Part shown: one piece after another, positions 18,264 to 28,398 of the stretch
Numbering within the stretch: the stretch's first letter is position 1
Layout of the letters: every line of letters starts with the position of its first letter
Assembly: GCF_008244685.1 (NCBI RefSeq)
Contig: NZ_VTFT01000001.1
Coordinates: forward strand, 1,343,248-1,407,247
DNA: 64,000 nt
Source: Luteimonas viscosa
GTDB taxonomy: Bacteria > Pseudomonadota > Gammaproteobacteria > Xanthomonadales > Xanthomonadaceae
Direction: 5' to 3'
Position numbers and translations under genes: made by a program
Notes under the pieces: model-generated
Told to the model about the DNA's origin: nothing
Seen by the model: the letters and a program-made list of their open reading frames with translations, nothing else
Databases searched by the model: none

Positions 18264-20032
18264 TGAACGGTGCGCACTGGCTGGTGCAGGCCCTGGAGGC
18301 GGAAGGCGTGGACGCGCTGTTCGGCTATCCGGGCGGGACGATCATGCCCTTCTACGACGCGCTCCACGGCGCGTCGCTGAAGCATGTCCTGGTACGGCAC
18401 GAGCAGGGCGCGGCGTTCGCCGCGAACGGCTACGCGCGCGCCAGCGGCCGCGTCGGCGTGTGCGTGGCGACCTCCGGCCCGGGCGCATCGAACCTGGTGA
18501 CCGGCATCGCCGATGCGATGTTCGACTCGGTGCCGATGGTGGTCCTCACCGGCCAGGTGCCCACCTTCCTGATGGGCACCGACGCGTTCCAGGAGCTGGA
18601 CGTGTTCGGCATGACCATGCCGATCGTCAAGCACAGCTTCCTGCCGCGCAGTGTCGACGACCTGCCGCGGATGTTCGCCGAGGCCTTCCGCATCGCCCGC
18701 AGCGGGCGCCCGGGACCGGTGCTGATCGACCTGCCCAAGGACGTGCAGATGGCCGACGCCTCGCACCTGCCGGTGCATTCGCCGCTGCCGGTCGAGCCGG
18801 TGCCGAATCCGCCCGACGCCGCCTTGCACGAGGCCGCCGCGCTGATCTCGCAGTGCCGCAAGCCGGTGGTGTACGCCGGCGGCGGCGTGGTGCTGGGCGA
18901 TGCGGTGGAAGCGTTCCGCGAGTTCGTCGACCTCACCGGGCTGCCGACCGTGCTCACCCTCAAGGGCCTGGGCGCGCTGCCGGCGAACCATCCCGGCAAC
19001 CTGGGCATGCTCGGCATGCACGGCAGCCGCGCCGCGAACATGGCGGTGCAGGAGGCGGACCTGCTGTTCGTGGTCGGCGCGCGCTTCGACGATCGCGCCA
19101 CCGGCAAGCTCGCCGAGTTCGCCCCCAACGCGCGCGTGGTGCACCTGGATGGCGATTGCTGCGAGATCAGCAAGCTGCGCGCCGCCGATGTCGCGGTTCC
19201 GGGCGACCTCGCCGCCAGCCTGTCGCGGCTGGCCGCGCCGCTGGCCGCGCAGATGGAAGGCCGCCACGCGGCCGCGCGCAAGGCCTGGCGCGATACCTGC
19301 CTGCAGCGCAGCCAGCGCCACGCCGCGCGCTACGACGCGCCCGGCGAGACCGTGTACGCGCCGGCGCTGCTCAAGCGCCTGAGCGAACTGGCGCCGAACG
19401 CGATCGTCTCCTGCGACGTCGGCCAGCACCAGATGTGGGTCGCGCAGCACTGGCGCTTCAACCACCCGCGTCAGCACCTGACCAGCGGCTCGCTCGGCGC
19501 GATGGGCTTCGGCCTGCCGGCGGCGATGGGGGCGCAGATGGAAAACCCGGAGGCGCAGGTGGTCTGCGTCAGCGGCGACGGCTCGTTCATGATGAACATC
19601 CAGGAGCTGGCCACCATCCGCCGCTACCGGCTGCCGGTGAAGATCGTGCTGCTCGACAATTCCGCGCTGGGCATGGTCCGTCAGTGGCAGGAGCTGTTCT
19701 TCGAGAAGCGCTATTCGGAGATCGACCTGTCCGACAATCCGGACTTCGCCGAGGTCGCGCGGGCGTTCGGTATCCAGGCGCTGCACGTGGACAAGGCCGC
19801 CCACGTCGACGATGCGCTGCGCGCGCTGCTGGCGGCCGACGGCCCGACCCTGCTGCACGTCGCGATCGACACCGCCGCCAATGTCTGGCCGCTGGTGCCG
19901 CCCAACCACAACAACGCGCAGATGATGGATCCGGACGACGCCGGCACGCTCGACATCGGCGAACCCGCCGCGACCCAGCCGCCGTCCGCATCGTCGGCCT
20001 CCGAGGAGCCCAGCAATGCGCTACCAGCTTGA
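18263..20032 (+). CDS. ilvG: Acetolactate synthase, large catalytic subunit
   Basis: 589 aa, three-domain ThDP enzyme: the catalytic Glu47 in VRHEQGAAF, FAD-region stretches GTDAFQELDVFGMTMPIVKH and ARFDDRATGKL, and the ThDP/Mg motif from GDGSFMMN to the ALGMVRQWQ segment. It condenses two pyruvate (valine, leucine) or pyruvate plus 2-ketobutyrate (isoleucine). The start overlaps the ilvC stop, and its 3' end overlaps ilvM by 17 bp, so subunit synthesis is coupled. Pairing with an ilvM-type small subunit marks isozyme II. The C-terminal 20 residues (Pro/Ala/Ser-rich) extend beyond the usual family end. Confidence 0.94.
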   Translation: MNGAHWLVQALEAEGVDALFGYPGGTIMPFYDALHGASLKHVLVRHEQGAAFAANGYARASGRVGVCVATSGPGASNLVTGIADAMFDSVPMVVLTGQVPTFLMGTDAFQELDVFGMTMPIVKHSFLPRSVDDLPRMFAEAFRIARSGRPGPVLIDLPKDVQMADASHLPVHSPLPVEPVPNPPDAALHEAAALISQCRKPVVYAGGGVVLGDAVEAFREFVDLTGLPTVLTLKGLGALPANHPGNLGMLGMHGSRAANMAVQEADLLFVVGARFDDRATGKLAEFAPNARVVHLDGDCCEISKLRAADVAVPGDLAASLSRLAAPLAAQMEGRHAAARKAWRDTCLQRSQRHAARYDAPGETVYAPALLKRLSELAPNAIVSCDVGQHQMWVAQHWRFNHPRQHLTSGSLGAMGFGLPAAMGAQMENPEAQVVCVSGDGSFMMNIQELATIRRYRLPVKIVLLDNSALGMVRQWQELFFEKRYSEIDLSDNPDFAEVARAFGIQALHVDKAAHVDDALRALLAADGPTLLHVAIDTAANVWPLVPPNHNNAQMMDPDDAGTLDIGEPAATQPPSASSASEEPSNALPA

Positions 20033-20252
20033 CTTCACCCTGCGCAGCGCCGAGGGCGTGCTGGCGCGCGTGCTCGGCGCCACCGAGCGCCGCGGGTTCC
20101 GGCCACTGTCGGTCGACGGCCAGGCGCAGCCAGAGGGCGACCGCTTCCACCTGCGCATGACGGTCGAGGGCGATCGTTCAGACGCCTCGCTGCAGCAGCA
20201 GCTAGCGAAGATGTACGACTGCCTGTCGGTATCGGTACAGCCCTGCCCGTAG
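20016..20252 (+). CDS. ilvM: Acetolactate synthase small regulatory subunit
   Basis: 78 aa, one ACT domain: RYQLDFTLRSAEGVLARVLGATERRGFRPLSV at the N-terminus followed by the second half FHLRMTVEGDRSDASLQQQLAKMYDCLSV. This is the short IlvM type rather than the longer IlvN/IlvH. It activates and stabilises IlvG. It overlaps the end of ilvG by 17 bp. The next gene, ilvE, begins 110 bp on, in a gap where I see no clear signal. Confidence 0.88.
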   Translation: MRYQLDFTLRSAEGVLARVLGATERRGFRPLSVDGQAQPEGDRFHLRMTVEGDRSDASLQQQLAKMYDCLSVSVQPCP

Positions 20253-20362
20253 GGCGATCCGCGCAGCCATCGCTTCGTTCCGGCTTCGCCCCGCTCCCAG
20301 GATTCGCCGCTTTTCTCCGCCCTCCACCCTACTCGCGGGCCAGCCCGCATACCGGACCCCAC

Positions 20363-21295
20363 ATGAGCGCCACCGTCACCCCGATCGCCGAAGCCGCCCA
20401 CGCCCGCCACGCCACGCAGCCGCGCGCGGACGCCGCCACCGTGTTCGCCTGGTTCGACGGCGCGCTGGTCGACGCCGGGGCGATGCAGGCCGGCCTGACC
20501 ACGCACGCCATGCACTACGGCAGCGGCGTGTTCGAGGGCATGCGTGCCTACGCGACGGAATCCGGCGCGGCCGTGTTCCGCCTGCCCGAGCACCTGGAGC
20601 GCATGCGCCGCGGCGCGGAGATGTTCGGACTGCCGTTCGACCCGGCGCTGTGCGCCGAGGCCACGCTCGCCACCCTGCGGGCCAACCGCCACGCCGACGC
20701 CTACATCCGGCCGCTGGCATGGTTCGGCGAAGGCGGGTTCGGGCTCGACGTCGAGGGCCACGTGCCGCACATGATGGTGGCCACCACCGCCACCAGCGTG
20801 CACCTCAACGGCAGCCGCGCGCGCCTGGGCGTGGGCAAGTGGCGCCGCAACCCGGCCGACTCGCTGCCGCCGCTCAAGCTGTGCGGCAGCTATGTGAACT
20901 CGATCCTGGCCAAGCGCGAGGCCAAGGCGCGCGGCTTCGACGAGGCGCTGTTCACCGATCGCGAGGGGTTCACGGTCGAGTGCACCGGCGCCAACGTGTT
21001 CATGGTCAAGGACGGCCGCCTGACCGCCGTCGAACACCGCGATGCGCTGCCCGGCATCACCCGCGACACCCTGCTGCAGCTCACCGGGGCGCCGTCGCGC
21101 ATGGTGCCGCTGGCCGAACTGATGGACGCGGACGAAGTGTTCGCCTGCGGGACCGCGGCCGAGGTCGCGCCGGTGGCGCAGATCGAGGAGCGGGAGTTCG
21201 GCGACAACCCGGTCACGCGTGAACTGGCCGAACTCTACGGCCGGGTGGTGCGCGGCCGCGAACCGGCCTGGCGCCACTGGCTCACGGACCTCTGA
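20363..21295 (+). CDS. ilvE: Branched-chain amino acid aminotransferase
   Basis: 310 aa, class IV PLP aminotransferase. MHYGSGVFEGMRAY near residue 50, Schiff-base Lys172 in LKLCGSYVNSILAKREAKARGFDEAL, and ECTGANVFMVKDG. It makes isoleucine, valine and leucine from their 2-keto acids with glutamate as donor. Compared with the E. coli enzyme it has about 25 extra N-terminal residues, Ala/His-rich. Its stop overlaps the ilvA start by ATGA-type coupling. Confidence 0.93.
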   Translation: MSATVTPIAEAAHARHATQPRADAATVFAWFDGALVDAGAMQAGLTTHAMHYGSGVFEGMRAYATESGAAVFRLPEHLERMRRGAEMFGLPFDPALCAEATLATLRANRHADAYIRPLAWFGEGGFGLDVEGHVPHMMVATTATSVHLNGSRARLGVGKWRRNPADSLPPLKLCGSYVNSILAKREAKARGFDEALFTDREGFTVECTGANVFMVKDGRLTAVEHRDALPGITRDTLLQLTGAPSRMVPLAELMDADEVFACGTAAEVAPVAQIEEREFGDNPVTRELAELYGRVVRGREPAWRHWLTDL

Positions 21296-22406
21296 TGGAT
21301 CCTGCCGTAGCCAGCACCATCGACGTGACCGCCGGCGACGTGCTGGCGGCGCAGGCGCGGCTGCGCAGGTACCTCGACGTCACCCCCACCCACTACGCCG
21401 AACGCTTCGGCACCTGGCTGAAGCTCGAGAACCTGCAGCGCACCGGCTCGTACAAGGTCCGTGGCGCGCTCAACGCGCTGCTGGCGGCGCGCGAGCGCGG
21501 CGACGACCGCCGCGTCATCACCGCCTCGGCCGGCAACCACGCGCAGGGCATGGCCTGGGCCGCGTACCGCCTCGGCATCCCGGCGATCACGGTGATGCCC
21601 CGGACCGCGCCGGAAACCAAGGTGGCCGGCGTCGCCCACTGGGGCGCGACCGTGCGCCTGCATGGCGAGACCTACGACGAGGCCAAGGCCTTCGCCCGGG
21701 AACTGGCCGAGCAGAACGGCTTCCGGCTGCTGTCGGCCTTCGACGATCCCGACGTGATCGCCGGCCAGGGCACGGTCGGCCTGGAAATCGCCGCGGCAAT
21801 GAACCCGGACGTGGTGCTGGTGCCGATCGGCGGCGGCGGGCTGGCCTCCGGCGTGGCGCTGGCACTGAAGTCCCAGGGCGTGCGCATCGTCGGCGCGCAG
21901 GTGGAAGGCGTCGACGCCATGACGCGGGCGCTCAGGGGCGACCGCACGCTGGTCGACCCTCGCGCCACCCTGGCCGACGGCGTGCGCGTGAAGGAGCCGG
22001 GCTATCTCACCGAACGCCTGCTGCGGGAACTGCTCGACGACGTGGTCATCGTGCGCGAGGCCGAACTGCGCGAGACCCTGGTGCGGCTGGCACTGGAGGA
22101 ACACGTGATCGCCGAAGGTGCCGGCGCGCTGGCGCTGGCCGCGGGCAAGCGCGTGGCCGGCAAGCGCAAGTGCGCGGTGGTGTCCGGCGGCAACGTCGAC
22201 GCCGCGGTGCTGGCGGCCCTGCTCTCCGAGGTGCGGCCGCGGCCGCCGCGCAAGCCGCGGCGCCGGGCCCGCGAGCGACTTCCCTCGCCGGCGACGAAGC
22301 AGCCACCGCTTCCCGCCGGCCTGCTCCCGGTCCATGACGCAGCGCAACCCCGGCCGCAACCGGCAACGGGTAACATCGACAACGAGCTTCCCGAGGAACT
22401 CCTCGC

Positions 22407-22410
<4 letters not shown>
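21295..22410 (+). CDS. ilvA: Threonine dehydratase, catalytic domain only, with Pro/Arg-rich tail
   Basis: 371 aa. PLP lysine Lys54 in [21 protein letters not shown], and the glycine loop [10 protein letters not shown]. The reaction, threonine to 2-ketobutyrate, feeds isoleucine synthesis. The C-terminal ACT-like regulatory domain of biosynthetic IlvA (about 510 aa) is absent; instead residues 313-371 form a low-complexity Pro/Arg-rich tail. By length the protein resembles TdcB-type enzymes, but its place in the ilv operon argues for a biosynthetic role. Isoleucine feedback by the usual domain is not possible. Both ends overlap neighbours by 4 nt. Confidence 0.9.
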
Positions 22411-23957
<1,547 letters not shown>

Positions 23958-24071
23958 GGCCACGCGCGTCCCGATGCCGGCTGCGCCCCGGTGCGCGGCC
24001 GGCGCATCCGCACCCGCCAGGCCGGCCCCGATGCCGGCCGGTTCCCTTCTCCCTTTCCACGTTGCGAGTCC

Positions 24072-25130
24072 ATGCACGCTGACATCGTCGTACTGCCCGG
24101 GGACGGCATCGGTCCCGAGATCGTCGCCGCCACCCTGCCCGTCCTCGAGGCCGTCGCTTCGCGCTACGGCCACGCGTTCTCCTTCGCCGAACACGACATC
24201 GGCGGCGTCGCGATCGACCGCCACGGCGAGCCGCTCCCGGCGGCGACGCTCGAGGCTGCGCGCAGGGCGGACGCCGTGCTGCTCGGCGCGGTCGGCGGTC
24301 CGAAGTGGTCCGACCCGAACGCGAAGGTACGCCCGGAGCAGGGCCTGCTCGCGATCCGCAAGGCGCTGGGCCTGTTCGCCAACCTGCGCCCGGTGCGCCC
24401 GCACGCGGCCGCGCTCGGCGCGTCGCCGATCAAGTCCGAACTGCTGCAAGGCGTGGACATCATGGTGGTGCGCGAGCTCACCGGCGGCATCTACTTCGGC
24501 GACAAGACCCGCAGCGAGACCGAGGCGACCGACCTCTGCCGCTACAGCGTGGTCGAGATCGAACGCGTGGTCCGCAGCGCGGCGGCGCTTGCGCGCGCTC
24601 GCCGCGGCCACCTGACCTCGGTCGACAAGGCCAACGTGCTGGAAACCTCGCGGCTTTGGCGCGACGTCACCACGCGCGTGATGCGCGACGAATTCCCCGA
24701 CGTGACCCTCGAGCACCAGCTGGTCGACTCGATGGCGATGCACCTGCTGTCGAAGCCACGCGCCTACGACGTGATCGTGACCGAGAACATGTTCGGCGAC
24801 ATCCTCACCGACGAGGCCTCGATGCTGGCCGGTTCGCTCGGCCTGCTGGCGTCGGCGTCGCTCGGCTCGGGCAAGGTCGGGATCTACGAGCCGATCCACG
24901 GCTCCGCGCCCGACATCGCCGGCAAGGGCATCGCCAACCCCTATGCCACCATCCTCAGCGCGGCGATGCTGCTGCGCCATTCGCTGGGACTGGAGGCCGA
25001 GGCCGCGGCGGTCGAGGCCGCCGTCTCGTCGGCGCTCGATGCGAAGGTGTTCACCGCCGACCTCGCGGCCGCGGGCCAGGGTGTCGACACGCGGACCGCG
25101 GCCCAGGCTGTCGTCGACCGCCTCGCCTGA
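24072..25130 (+). CDS. leuB: 3-isopropylmalate dehydrogenase
   Basis: 352 aa. [10 protein letters not shown] at the N-terminus, [11 protein letters not shown], the catalytic [20 protein letters not shown], and [20 protein letters not shown]. It oxidises and decarboxylates 3-isopropylmalate to 2-ketoisocaproate with NAD. It lies 114 bp after leuA; that gap has a 12-bp direct repeat but no terminator. The stop codon is part of a perfect 10-bp hairpin. Confidence 0.95.
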   Translation: MHADIVVLPGDGIGPEIVAATLPVLEAVASRYGHAFSFAEHDIGGVAIDRHGEPLPAATLEAARRADAVLLGAVGGPKWSDPNAKVRPEQGLLAIRKALGLFANLRPVRPHAAALGASPIKSELLQGVDIMVVRELTGGIYFGDKTRSETEATDLCRYSVVEIERVVRSAAALARARRGHLTSVDKANVLETSRLWRDVTTRVMRDEFPDVTLEHQLVDSMAMHLLSKPRAYDVIVTENMFGDILTDEASMLAGSLGLLASASLGSGKVGIYEPIHGSAPDIAGKGIANPYATILSAAMLLRHSLGLEAEAAAVEAAVSSALDAKVFTADLAAAGQGVDTRTAAQAVVDRLA

Positions 25131-25160
25131 CGCATGCGCGCAACTGCGCGGCATGCGTCA
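25128..25160. terminator. Hairpin overlapping the leuB stop codon
   Basis: TGACGCATGC (25128-25137, beginning with the leuB stop TGA) pairs perfectly with GCATGCGTCA (25151-25160), 13-nt loop. Located between convergent leuB and leuD, it probably ends or shields both mRNAs. No T-run follows on the plus strand. Confidence 0.5.
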
Positions 25161-25226
25161 TTCCCGCCCAGGCCTGTTTCCCGCTTGCGTGGTTGCCAAC
25201 CGGCGACCGACGGGCTCACCTGGGAA

Positions 25227-25874
25227 TCAAGTGCCAGCGCCGAACAACCAGGGCTGCGACGCGCGATGGCGCGCTTCGAACGAGGCGATCGCCTCGTGCT
25301 CCTGCAGGGTCAGGCCGATGTCGTCGAGGCCGTTGTACAGGCAGTGCTTGCGGAAGGCGTCAATCTCGAACCGGTACTGCACGCCATCGGGCCGGGTCAC
25401 CATCTGCGACGCGAGGTCGACGGTGAGCTGGTAGCCGGGTGTCGCCTCGCACTGTTCGAACAGCGCGTCGACCGCCGCTGCGTCCAGCACGATCGGAAGC
25501 AGCCCGTTCTTGAAACTGTTGTTGTAGAAGATGTCGGCGAAGCTCGGCGCGACGATCGCACGGAATCCGTATTCCTCCAGCGCCCAGGGCGCGTGCTCGC
25601 GCGAGGAGCCGCAACCGAAGTTCTCGCGCGCCAGCAGCACGCTGGCGCCGCGGTAGCGCGGGAAGTTGAGCACGAAGTCCGGATTGACCGGGCGTACGCT
25701 GTTGTCCTGCCCCGGCTGGCCGATGTCGAGGTAGCGCCATTCGTCGAACAGGTTCGGCCCGAAGCCGCTGCGCCTGATCGACTTCAGGAACTGCTTGGGG
25801 ATGATCTGGTCGGTGTCGACGTTGGCGCGGTCCAGCGGTGCGACCAGGCCGGTGTGGGTGGTGAAGGGAGTCAT
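25227..25874 (-). CDS. leuD: 3-isopropylmalate dehydratase small subunit
   Basis: 215 aa. The conserved [15 protein letters not shown] loop and [15 protein letters not shown] at the N-terminus identify LeuD, the swivelling domain that completes the aconitase-type active site with LeuC. It follows leuC on the minus strand, 81 bp away; part of that gap is a dispersed repeat. Convergent with leuB. Confidence 0.94.
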   Translation of the reverse strand: MTPFTTHTGLVAPLDRANVDTDQIIPKQFLKSIRRSGFGPNLFDEWRYLDIGQPGQDNSVRPVNPDFVLNFPRYRGASVLLARENFGCGSSREHAPWALEEYGFRAIVAPSFADIFYNNSFKNGLLPIVLDAAAVDALFEQCEATPGYQLTVDLASQMVTRPDGVQYRFEIDAFRKHCLYNGLDDIGLTLQEHEAIASFEARHRASQPWLFGAGT

Positions 25875-25886
25875 GGCTTCGTGTCT

Positions 25887-25966
25887 GGTGATTGGTGATT
25901 GGCAAGGGCGTCCGGAGTCGTAGGCTTCGCTTTTTTTCGAATCACGAATTACAAATTACGAATCAC
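25887..25966. repeat. Dispersed repeat between leuC and leuD, running into leuC
   Basis: GGTGATTGGTGATTGGC (25887-25903) and an AT-richer block at 25938-25966 (units AATCACGAATTAC and AAATTACGAATCAC). The units resemble the GGGATTCGG family near 7.3 kb with A/T substitutions. The right block supplies the leuC stop codon TAA (25956-25958) and its last residues (SSDS), suggesting the element landed on the gene end. An eight-T tract lies between the arms. Confidence 0.6.
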
Positions 25967-27389
25967 TACTGGCCATTTCCCGCACATCCACGAAATGCCC
26001 CGACACCGCCGCCGCAGCGGCCATCGCCGGGCTGACCAGGTGGGTGCGCCCGCCGGCGCCCTGGCGGCCTTCGAAGTTGCGGTTGGAGGTGGACGCGCAA
26101 TGCTCGCCGCTGCCGAGCTTGTCGGGATTCATCGCCAGGCACATCGAGCACCCCGGTTCGCGCCACTCGAATCCGGCGTCGAGGAATACCCTGTCCAGGC
26201 CTTCCGCTTCGGCTTGCGCCTTGACCAGGCCGGAACCGGGCACCACCAGCGCCTGCTTGATGGTGGACGCCACCTTGCGACCCCTGGCGACGGCCGCCGC
26301 CGCACGCAGGTCCTCGATCCGCGAATTGGTGCAGGAGCCGATGAACACGCGGTCGAGCCGGATCGTGGTGATCGGCTGGTTCGCCTCCAGCCCCATGTAC
26401 TTCAGCGCGCGGGTGATCGAATCCTTGCGCACCGGGTCGGGTTCGCGTTCCGGGTCGGGCACGTTCTGGTCCACCGCCAGCACCATCTCCGGCGACGTGC
26501 CCCAGCTGACCTGCGGCTTGATGTCCTCGGCGCGCAGCTCGACCACGGTGTCGAAGTGTGCGTCCTCGTCGGACACCAGCCCCTGCCACGCGGCCACGGC
26601 GGCGTCCCAGTCGGCGCCTCTGGGCGCGAACGGGCGGCCTTTCACGTACTCGATCGTCTTTTCGTCGACCGCCACCATGCCCACGCGCGCACCGGCCTCG
26701 ATCGCCATGTTGCAGATGGTCATGCGGCCTTCCATCGACAGCGCACGGATCGCGCTGCCGCCGAACTCCAGCGCATGGCCGTTGCCGCCGGCGGTGCCGA
26801 TCCGGCCGATCACCGCCAGCACGATGTCCTTTGCGGTGACGCCGAACGGCAGCTCGCCGTCCACGCGCACCAGCATGTTCTTCATCTTCTTCGCCACCAG
26901 GCACTGGGTGGCCAGCACGTGCTCGACCTCGGAGGTGCCGATGCCGTGCGCCAGCGCACCGAACGCACCATGGGTGGAGGTGTGCGAGTCGCCGCAGACC
27001 ACGGTCATGCCCGGCAGGGTCGCGCCCTGCTCCGGGCCGACCACGTGCACGATGCCCTGGCGGGCGTCGTTCATCTTGAACTCGAGGATGCCGAAGTCGT
27101 CGCAGTTCTCGTCCAGCGTCTGCACCTGCAGCCGCGAGACCTCGTCGACGATCGACTCCAGCCCACCCTGCCGCTCGGCGCGGGTGGTCGGCACGTTGTG
27201 GTCGGGCGTGGCGATGTTGGCGTCGATGCGCCAGGGCTTGCGGCCGGCCAGACGCAGGCCCTCGAACGCCTGCGGCGAGGTGACCTCGTGCAGGATGTGG
27301 CGGTCGATGTAGATCAGCGAGGAGCCGTCGTCGCGGCGCTTGACCTCGTGCATCTCCCACAGCTTGTCGTACAGCGTCTTGCCTGCCAT
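25956..27389 (-). CDS. leuC: 3-isopropylmalate dehydratase large subunit
   Basis: 477 aa from the ATG at 27389 ([14 protein letters not shown] matches the family start). The open frame continues to 27461 but the extra 24 residues look non-native. Aconitase-family [4Fe-4S] ligands are in [11 protein letters not shown] and [31 protein letters not shown] is also present. With LeuD it isomerises 2- to 3-isopropylmalate. Transcribed away from the adjacent LysR gene, its likely regulator. The final four residues come from a repeat element. Confidence 0.95.
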   Translation of the reverse strand: MAGKTLYDKLWEMHEVKRRDDGSSLIYIDRHILHEVTSPQAFEGLRLAGRKPWRIDANIATPDHNVPTTRAERQGGLESIVDEVSRLQVQTLDENCDDFGILEFKMNDARQGIVHVVGPEQGATLPGMTVVCGDSHTSTHGAFGALAHGIGTSEVEHVLATQCLVAKKMKNMLVRVDGELPFGVTAKDIVLAVIGRIGTAGGNGHALEFGGSAIRALSMEGRMTICNMAIEAGARVGMVAVDEKTIEYVKGRPFAPRGADWDAAVAAWQGLVSDEDAHFDTVVELRAEDIKPQVSWGTSPEMVLAVDQNVPDPEREPDPVRKDSITRALKYMGLEANQPITTIRLDRVFIGSCTNSRIEDLRAAAAVARGRKVASTIKQALVVPGSGLVKAQAEAEGLDRVFLDAGFEWREPGCSMCLAMNPDKLGSGEHCASTSNRNFEGRQGAGGRTHLVSPAMAAAAAVSGHFVDVREMASSDS

Positions 27390-27519
27390 CGGCGTGCCCC
27401 GCGTCGGTCCGTTGGTCTGGGTGGCCTCGGCGCGGACGCCGGGCGACCCCATCCTAGGCACTTGCCATCAATAACTCCAATTCATATTTTTCATTCTTCG
27501 AATAACCAGACGGAATGAA
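27390..27519. promoter_or_regulatory. leuC / LysR divergent control region
   Basis: 130 bp between divergent starts. The LysR-proximal half (about 27463-27510) is AT-rich against a GC-rich background and contains ATTCTTCGAAT-like symmetry suited to LysR T-N11-A operators. On the minus strand a GGAG precedes ATG GCA AGT GCC TAG, a four-codon mini-ORF 60-75 bp upstream of leuC; it has no branched-chain codons, so classical attenuation is not supported. Confidence 0.45.
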
Positions 27520-28395
27520 GTGGACCTCGCCAGCCTGGAGGCTTTCGTCGCGGTCGCCGACAGTGGCGGCTTTTCGGCCGCGGGCGAACGCCTGCACCTG
27601 ACCCAGCCCGCCGTGAGCAAGCGCATCGCAGTACTCGAGGGGCAGCTCGGCCGACGCCTGTTCGACCGGGTCGGGCGCGAGGTGGCGCTGACCGAGGCCG
27701 GGCAGTCGCTGCTGCCCCGCGCCCGCCGCATCCTGGCCGAACTGGAGGACACCCGCCGCGCGCTCGGCCACCTCGACGCCGAGGTCGGTGGCCGGCTGAG
27801 CCTGGCCACCAGCCACCACATCGGCCTGCATCGCCTGCCGCCTCTGCTCCGGCGTTTCGGCCAGACCCATCCGCTGGCCGCACTCGACCTGCGCTTTCTC
27901 GATTCGGAACAGGCCTGGGCCGAGGTGCTGCACGGCCGGCTGGAACTGGCGATCACCACGCTGGGGCCCGCCGCGGCACCGCTGCGCACGGTTCCGGTCT
28001 GGGATGACCGGCTGGAGTTCGTGGTCGCACCGGACCATCCGCTGGCCGGGCGCGAACAGGTGGACCTGCGCGACCTCGCCGCGCATCCGGCGGTGCTGCC
28101 CGACGCCAACACCTTCACCCACCGCATCGTCGCCGAACGCTTCGCCGCCGAGGACCTGGCGCCGACGCTGCGCATGACCACCAACACCATGGAGACGCTG
28201 CGCATGCTGGCCAGCGTCGGCCTGGCCTGGAGCGTGCTGCCTCAGACGATGCTCGACGCGCAGACCGTGGTACTGCGCGTGCCGGGCGTGGCGTTGCAGC
28301 GCCAGCTGGGCTACGTGACCCACGCAGGGCGCACGCTGTCGAGTGCGGCGCGGGCGTTCATGGCGCTGCTCGACGACGCCGCCGCACGCGACTGA
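27520..28395 (+). CDS. LysR-family transcriptional regulator, probably of leuCD
   Basis: 291 aa from a GTG start. N-terminal winged HTH (LEAFVAVADSGGFSAAGERLHLTQPAVSKRIAVLE, residues 5-40), then a LysR substrate-binding domain. Divergent from leuC, the typical geometry for LysR control of the neighbouring gene; the probable effector is a leucine-pathway intermediate such as 2-isopropylmalate. The assignment to leuCD rests on position only. Confidence 0.85.
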   Translation: MDLASLEAFVAVADSGGFSAAGERLHLTQPAVSKRIAVLEGQLGRRLFDRVGREVALTEAGQSLLPRARRILAELEDTRRALGHLDAEVGGRLSLATSHHIGLHRLPPLLRRFGQTHPLAALDLRFLDSEQAWAEVLHGRLELAITTLGPAAAPLRTVPVWDDRLEFVVAPDHPLAGREQVDLRDLAAHPAVLPDANTFTHRIVAERFAAEDLAPTLRMTTNTMETLRMLASVGLAWSVLPQTMLDAQTVVLRVPGVALQRQLGYVTHAGRTLSSAARAFMALLDDAAARD

Positions 28396-28398
28396 GGC

